DNA of 40,570 bases from Alphaproteobacteria bacterium UBA6411. Its GTDB lineage: Bacteria > Pseudomonadota > Alphaproteobacteria > CAAGCB01 > CAG-977. Of the stretch, positions 7,826 to 15,524 are shown piece by piece (the stretch's first letter is position 1; each line of letters opens with the position of its first letter). The stretch is taken from positions 1-40,570 of the forward strand of contig DJPN01000019.1 in the NCBI GenBank assembly GCA_002438565.1, in the 5' to 3' direction. The position numbers were made by a program, and so were the translations under genes. Below the pieces are notes generated by a model. The model made no database searches. It was not told the DNA's origin and saw nothing but the letters and a program-made list of their open reading frames with translations.

Positions 7826-8506
7826 CTACGCGATTCCGAACAATTCAACAAAAAACGTCACAAAAGCTTTAACAACATACGACAAATACCGGCCGATAAT
7901 ATCCAAATCAAGGCCGAATTCATTTCCAAGCACGGGCAGTCCGATTAACAAAACAACCATTGCCGCCATACCGTATTTTTCTGTTCCGGCAAATTTCACA
8001 GCGGCGGAAAACGGAAGCAGTCCCGTCAAAATCCGTCCGCCGTCCAACGGCAAAACGGGCAGCAGATTGAACACCATCAACGAAAAATTAAACAGCGCCG
8101 TCTTTGACAGGAAAAACACGACGGGCTTGCTGAACCAGTTGAAATGAGCCATAACCGCCAAACAGCCCAGCGCCGAAACGCCCAAAACAAAGTTCATCGC
8201 AGGTCCCGCGAGCGACACCCAAACCATATCTTTTTTAGGTTGACGCAATGCGCTGAAATTGACGGGAACAGGCTTTGCCCATCCGAACAAAAATGGAGAG
8301 TTGGCTAAAAACAGCAGCAGCGGGAAAATAACGGTTCCGAACGGGTCGACATGATTCCAAGGATTTATGCTCAGCCTGCCGCTGTCCCGCGCAGTCGTGT
8401 CGCCGAAGTATAAAGCGGCCAAGCCGTGCGCGATTTCATGCAGCAGCACGGCCGGCACTATCGCGCATATCGCCAAAATCAGATAAAGCCCGCTGTCCTC
8501 CTGCAT
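7826..8506 (-). CDS. Site-2-type membrane metalloprotease, M50 family
   Basis: M50 proteases cleave substrates inside or near the membrane using a zinc ion. The 226-residue protein has several hydrophobic segments, the zinc motif His23-Glu24-x2-His27 in the first helix and the third-ligand motif NLLPVLPLDGGRI with Asp155. There is no PDZ domain and no CBS domain, so it resembles the compact M50B family rather than RseP. It starts directly after the nagZ stop and is followed nine bases later by tatA. In the alphaproteobacterial version of this cluster that I know, scpA and scpB normally sit here, so the gene seems to occupy their place. The substrate is unknown. Confidence 0.9.
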   Translation of the reverse strand: MQEDSGLYLILAICAIVPAVLLHEIAHGLAALYFGDTTARDSGRLSINPWNHVDPFGTVIFPLLLFLANSPFLFGWAKPVPVNFSALRQPKKDMVWVSLAGPAMNFVLGVSALGCLAVMAHFNWFSKPVVFFLSKTALFNFSLMVFNLLPVLPLDGGRILTGLLPFSAAVKFAGTEKYGMAAMVVLLIGLPVLGNEFGLDLDIIGRYLSYVVKAFVTFFVELFGIA

Positions 8507-9481
8507 TTATTTTCCCAAAACGGCCTCCTGCCCGCGGCAATAGCGTTCCCACGCCTTGTCCGTCAAAGGACGCGCGGCTGATGCGATTTTCTTCATTTCT
8601 TTCATATCGCCGTTGCAATGCAAGACAGCGTCGCATCCCGCGGCCAAAGCCTGTTTGGTCAAATCGGAAAAGCGGCCGCTTAACGCTTTCATCGACAAAT
8701 CGTCGCAAATCAAAAATCCGTCAAAACCGATTTCTCCGCGAATAACCGTTTCAATGACTTTTTCGGACAGAGAAGCGGGCTTTTTCGCGTCAATGGCGGT
8801 ATAAAGCAAATGCGCGGTCATCGCCCACGGGGACACCCCGGCCAAAACCTTAAACGGCTTGAAATCCGTTTCCTTCAGCGTTTCAAGGTCTGTATCGACA
8901 ACGGGCAAGTCGAAATGGCTGTCCGTTTTGGCGCGTCCGTGCCCCGGAATATGCTTGATAACGGGCAAGACACCCTCTTGCATCAGACTTTCGCAGGCAA
9001 CCGCGCCCAATTCTGCGACAACGTCGGGATTGAACGAAAACGGGCGGTCGCCGACAACTTGAGGGTTTGCGCCTTCAACGGGAACGTCCAAAACGGGCGA
9101 ACAATCGACGTTAAAGCCCAAATCAGCCAATTCGCGGCCGATGGCGGCAAAATTTTTGGCGCACAGCTCTTTTGCGACGTCTTTATCCAATCCGTACCAA
9201 TCGCCGAACACTTTTTGAGCGGGAAACACGCTCCAGAACGGCGGCTTCAAGCGCGCGACGCGCCCGCCCTCTTGATCCACCAAAACAGGCGCGTCGGGTC
9301 TGTCAGTGCAAGCCCGCAATTCGGCAATCAGCGTCTTGACCTGTTCCAGCGTTTCAATATTGCGCGCGAACAGAATAAAGCCGACGGGATTGACAGCCGT
9401 AAAAAACTTTTTTTCCTCTTTTGACAAAGTTGTTCCCGCACAGCCGAAGACGACGGCGGAAGGATGTTTATTTGTTGACAA
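8507..9481 (-). CDS. nagZ: Beta-N-acetylhexosaminidase NagZ (GH3), peptidoglycan recycling
   Basis: NagZ removes N-acetylglucosamine from GlcNAc-1,6-anhydromuropeptides in the cytoplasm during cell-wall recycling. The protein shows the GH3 signatures VDQEGGRVARLK, GFNVDCSPVLDV and KHIPGHGRAKTDSH, the latter carrying the flexible-loop Asp-His pair, and the nucleophile segment LICDDLSMKAL. I place the start at the TTG at 9481: AGGAG lies seven bases upstream and the protein then begins MSTNKHPSAVVFGCAG, which fits the family. A longer reading frame back to 9547 lies inside the SPOR gene. The gene overlaps the SPOR gene by 14 bases. The resulting length is 324 residues, normal for NagZ. Confidence 0.95.
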   Translation of the reverse strand: MSTNKHPSAVVFGCAGTTLSKEEKKFFTAVNPVGFILFARNIETLEQVKTLIAELRACTDRPDAPVLVDQEGGRVARLKPPFWSVFPAQKVFGDWYGLDKDVAKELCAKNFAAIGRELADLGFNVDCSPVLDVPVEGANPQVVGDRPFSFNPDVVAELGAVACESLMQEGVLPVIKHIPGHGRAKTDSHFDLPVVDTDLETLKETDFKPFKVLAGVSPWAMTAHLLYTAIDAKKPASLSEKVIETVIRGEIGFDGFLICDDLSMKALSGRFSDLTKQALAAGCDAVLHCNGDMKEMKKIASAARPLTDKAWERYCRGQEAVLGK

Positions 9482-10259
9482 CGAAACACTCCTGTTTTTT
9501 GGCTTTGAATTTATCACACAACGCCTTGGCGTCGTCGCGCGCGGCAAAATTCCCGACGCGCAGTCTGTAAAAAGTTCCCTTGTCCGACGTCGTTTCCGAA
9601 ACGTGATGCTGGATTTTTGCCATCAGTTCCGGATGTTTTTTGGACAAGCGTTTAAATTCGTCCTCCGCCGCCTTTTTAGAGCGTGCGGAAACCAGCTGAA
9701 CGGCAAAAGCCTTTTCCGCCGCCTTGGGCGCGGGTTTGGGGGCGGGAGCTTTTTGGACTTCTTTGACGGGCTCTTTCTTTTCCAGTTTGGGCGCGGTTTC
9801 AACGGTTTTAAAGACGACTTCGACCGCCTGCCCGTCTTCGTCTTTGACGATTGCGGCGGCGGGTTCGTGTTCGGCCTCAACCTTTTCAACCAAAGCGGCT
9901 ATGGCGTCTTCCGGCAAAGGCTGAGCCGGCGCAGAGGGCTTTTCCATCGGAGCCAGCAGCCGCTCAACCGGTAAATCCGCGCTGTTTTGACGCAGCCGTT
10001 CGTACACCATTTTATCACGATTCGGCACATCAAGCCCGCCCGCGAATTTCGGCGCCATGCCGTCCGGCGTTTTGTCCGCACGGATAACCGGCAATTCGCC
10101 GTTCGAGGATCCCGACAGCGATACATATTTGCAAAACGTAACGCCCCCGATTGCCAAAGCAACAACAACGCCGATACCGACACCGATTAAAATGGCGGGG
10201 CGTTTTCTGCGTTGTTCCAATCGTTCTTCGCGAAACGAAGAAAAAGCGTCGTCGTTCAT
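9468..10259 (-). CDS. SPOR-domain membrane protein
   Basis: SPOR domains bind peptidoglycan stripped of stem peptides at division sites. The 263-residue protein has a short cytoplasmic N-terminus, a transmembrane helix at about 22-46 and a Pro/Ala/Lys-rich periplasmic linker. The C-terminal SPOR domain spans about 187-263 (starts KAFAVQLVSARSKKAAEDEF, ends with TFYRLRVGNFAARDDAKALC). A bitopic topology with periplasmic SPOR domain matches FtsN-like and other division-site proteins. It lies three bases after argS and overlaps nagZ, the usual alphaproteobacterial arrangement. Confidence 0.9.
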   Translation of the reverse strand: MNDDAFSSFREERLEQRRKRPAILIGVGIGVVVALAIGGVTFCKYVSLSGSSNGELPVIRADKTPDGMAPKFAGGLDVPNRDKMVYERLRQNSADLPVERLLAPMEKPSAPAQPLPEDAIAALVEKVEAEHEPAAAIVKDEDGQAVEVVFKTVETAPKLEKKEPVKEVQKAPAPKPAPKAAEKAFAVQLVSARSKKAAEDEFKRLSKKHPELMAKIQHHVSETTSDKGTFYRLRVGNFAARDDAKALCDKFKAKKQECFVVNK

Positions 10260-10262
10260 TGA

Positions 10263-12014
10263 TTACATCTCCTCGGCGGGGGTGACGCCGAAAATCCCCA
10301 ACCCCGAAGCGATAACAACGGCGGTGGCTTCAATCAAGGCCAGACGCGCCAGAGATTGTTCGGGTTTGTCGGCTTCCAAGAAACGCAAATCCGCATTTTC
10401 GCGCCCTTTGTTCCACAATCCGTGGAACGCGGAAGCCACATCGTTCAAATAATAGGCAATGCGGTGCGGTTCGTGAGCGGCGGCCGCGACTTCGACTTGG
10501 CGGGGAAATTCCGCCAACAGGCGAATCAACGCGACTTCGGCCTCATCGTTCAACAGGCTGAAATCGGCTTTTGCCAAAGCGGACAGGCTCAAATCGCGGT
10601 TCGGGAACATTTCCCGCGCGCGGCGGCGGACGGATGCGGCGCGCGCATAGGCGTAGTTGACGTAAAACACGGGATTGTCTTTGGACTGCTCCTTGACTTT
10701 TTCGACGTCAAAGTCCAGCTGGGCGTCGTTTTTGCGCGTCAGCATGATAAAGCGCATCACGTCTTTGCCGACCGCGTCGACCATATCGCGCAAAGTCACA
10801 AAAGTTCCCGCGCGTTTGGACATTTTGACGGGTTCGCCGTTGCTCATCAGATTGACCATTTGGCACAGTTTTATGTCCAGTTTGGCTTTGCCGTCGGTCA
10901 GCGCTTTAATCGCCGCCTGCATGCGTTTGACATAGCCGCCGTGATCCGCGCCCCACACGTCAATCATATCGTCAAAGCCGCGGCGGTACTTGTCCAAGTG
11001 ATACGCCATATCCGATGCAAAGTAAGTTTGAAAGCCGTTCGATTTTTTCAAAGCGCGGTCGACATCGTCGCCGAACAAAGTCGCCTTGAACAGCGTTTGC
11101 GGATGCGGTTCGTAGTCTTCGACGATTTTGCCCTTGGGCGGTTCCAAAACGCCCTCGTAAACCAAGCCTTTGGCGCGCAAGAATTCGATGACTTCGTCGA
11201 TTTTGCCCGCTTCAACCAAAGCGCGTTCGGATGAAAACACGTCAAACTTGATGCCCAAAGCCGCCAAGTCGTCGCGAATCATATCCATCATCTTTTCAAT
11301 CGCGAAAGCGCGGAACACGGACAGCCATTCGGCCTCGGGCTTGTCCAGCCAAACCTTGCCGTATTTTTCAGCCAAGGCTTTGCCGACGGGAATCAAATAT
11401 GCGCCGGGGTACAGCCCTTCGGGTATCGCGCCGATGTTTTCGCCTAAAGCTTCTTTATAGCGCAAAAACGCCGAGCGCGCCAGAACGTCAACCTGCGCCC
11501 CCGCGTCGTTGATATAATATTCGCGTGTAACGTCGTATCCCGCCTTTTGAAGCAGCGACGCCAAAGCGTCGCCGAACACCGCGCCGCGGCTGTGGCCGAC
11601 ATGCATGGGTCCCGTCGGGTTGGCGGAAACGAATTCGACGTTTTTCTTGCGCCCTTTGCCCATATCGGACGATCCGAAGCTTTCCCCCGCCTCTAAAATT
11701 TCCTGCAAACAGCCGTCCCAAAACGTTTTGGACAAGCGCATATTGACAAATCCCGGCCCCGCGATTTCAACAGAGTCGACAATCGGCAGAGCTTTCAGCT
11801 TTTCCGCCAGCAGTTCGGCGAATTCGCGCGGCTTCATCCCCGCCTGGTTTGCCATAACCATCGCGGCGTTTGTCGCGGCGTCGCCGTGCGCGGCATCGCG
11901 GGGCGGTTCGGCGACCATGCGCGACGCGTCGATTGTCGCGGGCAGTTTGCCGTCTTTGACCAATTCGTTCAAAGAATCAAGGATGTTGTTTCTGATTGCC
12001 GTAAAAATATTCAT
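10263..12014 (-). CDS. argS: Arginyl-tRNA synthetase
   Basis: This class I synthetase charges tRNA-Arg. The 583-residue protein has an N-terminal additional domain (1-110), the HIGH-equivalent motif HVGH at 138-141 in the phrase ANPTGPMHVGHSRGAVFGDA, the KMSKRAGTFVTLRDMVD signature and a C-terminal DALR anticodon-binding helical domain ending GLGIFGVTPAEEM. The length and motif order are standard. It starts four bases after dgt and ends three bases before the SPOR gene, within the nine-gene operon. Confidence 0.97.
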   Translation of the reverse strand: MNIFTAIRNNILDSLNELVKDGKLPATIDASRMVAEPPRDAAHGDAATNAAMVMANQAGMKPREFAELLAEKLKALPIVDSVEIAGPGFVNMRLSKTFWDGCLQEILEAGESFGSSDMGKGRKKNVEFVSANPTGPMHVGHSRGAVFGDALASLLQKAGYDVTREYYINDAGAQVDVLARSAFLRYKEALGENIGAIPEGLYPGAYLIPVGKALAEKYGKVWLDKPEAEWLSVFRAFAIEKMMDMIRDDLAALGIKFDVFSSERALVEAGKIDEVIEFLRAKGLVYEGVLEPPKGKIVEDYEPHPQTLFKATLFGDDVDRALKKSNGFQTYFASDMAYHLDKYRRGFDDMIDVWGADHGGYVKRMQAAIKALTDGKAKLDIKLCQMVNLMSNGEPVKMSKRAGTFVTLRDMVDAVGKDVMRFIMLTRKNDAQLDFDVEKVKEQSKDNPVFYVNYAYARAASVRRRAREMFPNRDLSLSALAKADFSLLNDEAEVALIRLLAEFPRQVEVAAAAHEPHRIAYYLNDVASAFHGLWNKGRENADLRFLEADKPEQSLARLALIEATAVVIASGLGIFGVTPAEEM

Positions 12015-12018
12015 CGTT

Positions 12019-13191
12019 TTAAAGTCTCACTTGCGGGTCGAACAATCGCGTATGCAGTTCAATCGCGGACGCGTCGGTCAATCCTGCGACGAAATCCGCA
12101 ATAATACGCGCTTTCATTGTTTCGCCCTCCGCCGTTTGCGGACAGCTTCGGGCTTTTTTCTGCCACACGGGCGGCAGAATGTTGGTTTCGCTGAACAGCA
12201 ATCCGAACAAATCGCGCACAATGCGCTTGCCCTTGCTGGTCATGCGGTTGATTGTATAGTGTCTGTACATATTGGGAAAGAGGAAATCTTTCAATTCCTG
12301 CATTTCCGTGCGCATTTTTTCGGAAAAAGCAATAACGGGACGTCCCATCAGGCGGATGTCTTCGACCGTTTCGGGTTTCAAATCGTTCAAAATCCGTTGC
12401 GATTGCGTTGCCACATCCAAAATCATGTCGTTAATCATGCGCCGCACCGTTTCGGCGTCCACACGGGATTGTTCCACTGCGGGATATTCTTTTTTGACCT
12501 GCTCGTAATGGCGTTTAAACAACGGGACATCCATCAGCTGTTCAACCGTTACGAGCCCCGTTTTCAGTCCGTCGTCCGTGTCGTGATTGGAATAAGCGAT
12601 GTCATCGGCCAAAGACGCTATTTGCGCCTCTGCCCCCGCAAAAGTGTCAAGCATCAAGTCATGCTTTGCATTATATTCAACGATATCAACAGAAAGCTTT
12701 TCTTTTTCTGTCAAAGGCCCGTTATGCTTGACCAGCCCCTCCAGCGTTTCCCAAGACAGGTTGATGCCGTCGAAACGGGGATAGCGTTGTTCCAGCTTCG
12801 TTACAATTTTCAACGAATGCGCGTTGTGGTCGAACCCGCCGTAAGCCGCCATACACTCGTTCAAAGCCATTTCCCCCGCATGACCGAACGGCGTATGCCC
12901 CAAATCGTGCGCCAAAGCCAAAGCTTCCCCCAAATCGCCGTCCAAGTTTAACATGCGGCACAGCGAACGGGTAATTTGCGATACTTCCAGCGAATGGGTC
13001 AGCCGTGTGCGCAGACTTGATCCTTCGTGATACACAAACACTTGCGTTTTGGATTCCAAACGGCGGAACGCTTCGGAATGGATGATGCGGTCGCGGTCGC
13101 GCTGGAAACAAGTGCGGTACGGCGCTTCCCGTTCGGGGTACAGCCTGCCGTGCGTTTTGCTTGCGTCCGTTGCGTATTTTGCCAAAGCCAT
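12019..13191 (-). CDS. dgt: dGTP triphosphohydrolase-like HD-domain protein
   Basis: Proteins of this family hydrolyse dGTP (and often other dNTPs) to the nucleoside and tripolyphosphate, influencing dNTP pools. The HD metal site is visible as His66 in RTRLTHSLEVSQITRSL, His95-Asp96 in ALAHDLGHTPFGH, and a later Asp in ASLADDIAYSNHDTDDG. The 390-residue length and the N-terminal YRTCFQRDRDRIIHSEAFRRL match the alphaproteobacterial dGTPase-like (type 2) group. It is the first gene of the operon dgt-argS-SPOR-nagZ-M50-tatABC-serS. Confidence 0.94.
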   Translation of the reverse strand: MALAKYATDASKTHGRLYPEREAPYRTCFQRDRDRIIHSEAFRRLESKTQVFVYHEGSSLRTRLTHSLEVSQITRSLCRMLNLDGDLGEALALAHDLGHTPFGHAGEMALNECMAAYGGFDHNAHSLKIVTKLEQRYPRFDGINLSWETLEGLVKHNGPLTEKEKLSVDIVEYNAKHDLMLDTFAGAEAQIASLADDIAYSNHDTDDGLKTGLVTVEQLMDVPLFKRHYEQVKKEYPAVEQSRVDAETVRRMINDMILDVATQSQRILNDLKPETVEDIRLMGRPVIAFSEKMRTEMQELKDFLFPNMYRHYTINRMTSKGKRIVRDLFGLLFSETNILPPVWQKKARSCPQTAEGETMKARIIADFVAGLTDASAIELHTRLFDPQVRL

Positions 13192-13217
13192 ATCGGAATC
13201 CTTTTTGTTTATCGGAA

Positions 13218-13250
13218 AATATACCTAAGCGATTAAAAAAGCGTTGTCAA
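13218..13250 (-). promoter_or_regulatory. Possible promoter of the dgt-serS operon
   Basis: On the minus strand a perfect TTGACA (13245-13250) is followed by TATATT (13218-13223), but the spacer is 21 bases, longer than ideal. A weaker TAGGTA lies at 17 bases. The site is in the gap before dgt, just past the end of the 13253 gene. Weak evidence, by eye. Confidence 0.3.
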
Positions 13251-13252
13251 AC

Positions 13253-14026
13253 CTAATCCTTGCCCGCGCATTGTTCGTTCTGATATTTGTAGTGTTCGTC
13301 CCCGTCAATCAAATTGTTTTGTTTTTCCTGCTCTTTGTAAAAAACATCGGCATAGTACCGCATCTGCTCGAACAAGGAACGTTTGATTTCTTCACACGAA
13401 TTGCCTTGTTTTTGCATTGTTTGAAAAGCCGTCAGCATCGCTGTTGCAGCGGATTTCAAAACGGCATCCTGCGCTTTTCGGTCCAAAGACAAATGCGTCA
13501 ATTCGTGTTTCAGCGTCAAGTCGAACAAACACGACCCTTTCGGATGCCGTTTATTCAAATCAATCGCAACTTCAGTCTCTTTCGCCGTCAGAACAACCGA
13601 CGGTTTTGCACAATCGACAACCGCGCTCCAGCTTGTTTTGTAGTGCGTACAGCCGTCCGCCGTCGCTTTTTCCGAATCGCATTGAAAAATCCCGTCTTTC
13701 AAAACGTATTCCACGTCTTTGCGTTCGACTTTGACGTCAATCGCCGGCGGGGAACGCGAAACCGTCGCATAGGCGTTCGCATTTGGCAAAGCGTATTTGT
13801 TCGGAACGGGAAAAGAGGCTTTTTGACCGTCCTCCCCTTGCGTTTTATTTTTTTCGGACGCTTTGTAATCCTCCGTTTCGGGAATGGCGTTGCGCATATA
13901 TGTTCTTGGACGTTTTTGATAAACCGCCGTTCCTTTTTGGTAAGTATGCGGACGTTTTTGTTTGACCGCGTAGGCGGGCGAACACAGCAAAACGGCAGTC
14001 AGTATAATCAGCAATACTTTTTTCAT
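13253..14026 (-). CDS. Secreted HELTH-motif protein (paralogue 1), putative zinc metalloprotease-like
   Basis: The ATG at 14026 starts MKKVLLIILTAVLLCSPAYA, a clean Sec signal peptide, and overlaps the upstream stop (ATGA). Starts at 14035 or 14044 are possible but less well placed. After a Lys/Pro/Tyr-rich spacer the core contains KGSCLFDLTLKHELTHLSLD, an HExxH zinc-binding motif. The region around it matches the next gene upstream almost motif for motif, including paired cysteines and a C-terminal Tyr-x3-EQC. No metzincin-type third ligand follows. The family is unknown to me; DUF922-type HExxH proteins are a distant possibility. Length is 257 residues, longer than its paralogue because of the N-terminal spacer. 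Confidence 0.75.
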   Translation of the reverse strand: MKKVLLIILTAVLLCSPAYAVKQKRPHTYQKGTAVYQKRPRTYMRNAIPETEDYKASEKNKTQGEDGQKASFPVPNKYALPNANAYATVSRSPPAIDVKVERKDVEYVLKDGIFQCDSEKATADGCTHYKTSWSAVVDCAKPSVVLTAKETEVAIDLNKRHPKGSCLFDLTLKHELTHLSLDRKAQDAVLKSAATAMLTAFQTMQKQGNSCEEIKRSLFEQMRYYADVFYKEQEKQNNLIDGDEHYKYQNEQCAGKD

Positions 14027-14562
14027 TTCAGACATTGCTCCCATTGATACACAACCGCCCCCGGCGCGTCCATCAGCCGGTCCTGCCTGTTTTTTTCGGC
14101 AATCATTTGCCGGCGGTATCGGTCAATCATTTGCGCGATCTGATACGGCCCCGCCGTTCCTTCATCCAGCCTTGCCAGCAAAGCTTTTGAAATTTCCGCC
14201 GCATAACGTTTGACAACTTTGCGCGCGACGGAAACGTGCGTCAGTTCGTGCTTCAGCGTCAAATCGAACTCGCAGCTGCCTTTCGGAATCGTCGACAAAA
14301 TGTAAACCGTTATGTTCCGCAACCCGAATCGCAGGTCAACTTTGGCGATATTGCCGTTTTCATCATACGAAAAACGCGGCGCGTCCATATAAATCTGCGC
14401 TTCGGTGCATCCCGCCGCGTCAACCCCGTTGCAGTCGATTTGCGGCAAGGAACGGTTGTACGTTATTTTTCCGTTTTCGACGGACAGCGACAATTCCGGC
14501 GAAGCGGAAAACGCCCGACCGGTCAAGAACAACAACAATAAAACCGTTTTAAAAACGCGCAT
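14023..14562 (-). CDS. Secreted HELTH-motif protein (paralogue 2), putative zinc metalloprotease-like
   Basis: I place the start at 14562 (MRVFKTVLLLLFLTGRAFSA), giving a signal peptide and an AGAGG Shine-Dalgarno seven bases upstream; a longer frame to 14610 lacks both. The 179-residue product shares with its neighbour a Cys-x(6)-GC segment, the core KGSCEFDLTLKHELTHVSVARK, a conserved C-terminal Arg/Lys-Gln-x2-Leu-x-Asp and a terminal EQC. The even set of conserved cysteines suggests disulfides in the periplasm. The HExxH motif suggests zinc binding; proteolysis is not shown. The two genes form a translationally coupled tandem duplicate pair. Confidence 0.75.
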   Translation of the reverse strand: MRVFKTVLLLLFLTGRAFSASPELSLSVENGKITYNRSLPQIDCNGVDAAGCTEAQIYMDAPRFSYDENGNIAKVDLRFGLRNITVYILSTIPKGSCEFDLTLKHELTHVSVARKVVKRYAAEISKALLARLDEGTAGPYQIAQMIDRYRRQMIAEKNRQDRLMDAPGAVVYQWEQCLK

Positions 14563-14666
14563 TTCGCAACCTCTTTTAAACAGTTTAAGAAACAAGCCGC
14601 AAAAAGACAATCTTTTATCTGGATTCCGTTTTGTTTTTTGTGTATAAAGGGGAAAAAGGATAAAAA

Positions 14667-15515
14667 ATGAACGACGGTTCCGGTACTATTTCACGCCCTC
14701 CCCCTGCTTCCCCTGCGGATACGGGGCTTTTTTCGGTTACAACGTGGAACGTCAATTCAATCAAGGCGCGGTTGCCGCAAGTGATTGAATACTTGGGAAA
14801 ATATTCCCCCGATGTCGTCCTGTTGCAGGAAATCAAAACCGAAGCCGACGGCTTTCCTTTTTTTGAACTGCAGGCCGCCGGTTATCATTGCGCCGTCAAA
14901 GGGCAAAAAAGTTATAACGGCGTCGCGGTTTTATCCAAAACCCCCGTCAATGTGATTTCCGACACGATCGCCCCCGAATTCGCCGACCAAGCCCGCTATT
15001 TGGAGGTTGAACAAAACGGCACGCGCTTTATCTGTGTGTACGTTCCGAACGGGCAAGCCCCCGCGGCCGAACCCGACGACACGTCGCGCCTGGACTACAA
15101 AATCAAGTGGCTCGACGCGCTGAACGCCCGCGCGGGCGAATTGCTGAAAAGCGGAACCGACTTTGTTTTGGGCGGGGATTTCAACGTCATCGAATTCGAT
15201 TCGGACGTGTACAGCCCCGCCGCATTCAAAGATTCCGCCTTTACCGTTCCCGCCGTGCGCCAGCGGTTCAAGGCCCTGTATTTCCAAGGCTTGACCAACG
15301 CCTTGCGCGAAAAATGCGGCGACGCCCCGCTTTATTCCTATTGGGATTATCGGGCGGGCGCGCGCGAAAAAAATGACGGCATATTGCTTGACCACCTGTT
15401 TTTGTCCCCGAAATTGGCGGACAAGCTGGCGCAAGCGGCCGTCGACGGCGAAATGCGCGACGAACCGAAAGCGTCGGATCACGCGCCCGTTCGCTGTCTT
15501 TTGTCATTAACTTAA
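14667..15515 (+). CDS. xthA: Exodeoxyribonuclease III (AP endonuclease)
   Basis: Exonuclease III incises DNA at abasic sites and degrades 3' ends in base-excision repair. The exonuclease-endonuclease-phosphatase fold is recognised by TTWNVNSIKARLPQVIEYL, the metal-binding Glu in LLQEIKTE, NGVAVLSK, CVYVPNGQA, the catalytic GGDFNV, LLDHLFLSPKL and the final ASDHAPV with the catalytic His. The N-terminal 20 residues (Ser/Pro/Ala-rich) precede the usual start of the family, so translation could begin later, but AAAGGA supports this ATG. It is followed nine bases later by the CBS-domain gene. Confidence 0.95.
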   Translation: MNDGSGTISRPPPASPADTGLFSVTTWNVNSIKARLPQVIEYLGKYSPDVVLLQEIKTEADGFPFFELQAAGYHCAVKGQKSYNGVAVLSKTPVNVISDTIAPEFADQARYLEVEQNGTRFICVYVPNGQAPAAEPDDTSRLDYKIKWLDALNARAGELLKSGTDFVLGGDFNVIEFDSDVYSPAAFKDSAFTVPAVRQRFKALYFQGLTNALREKCGDAPLYSYWDYRAGAREKNDGILLDHLFLSPKLADKLAQAAVDGEMRDEPKASDHAPVRCLLSLT

Positions 15516-15524
15516 GAGGAAAAG

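Noticed and set aside
11605..12951. Plus-strand open frame of 448 codons
   Set aside because: It is antisense to argS and dgt, both of which are certain; no family features are visible.
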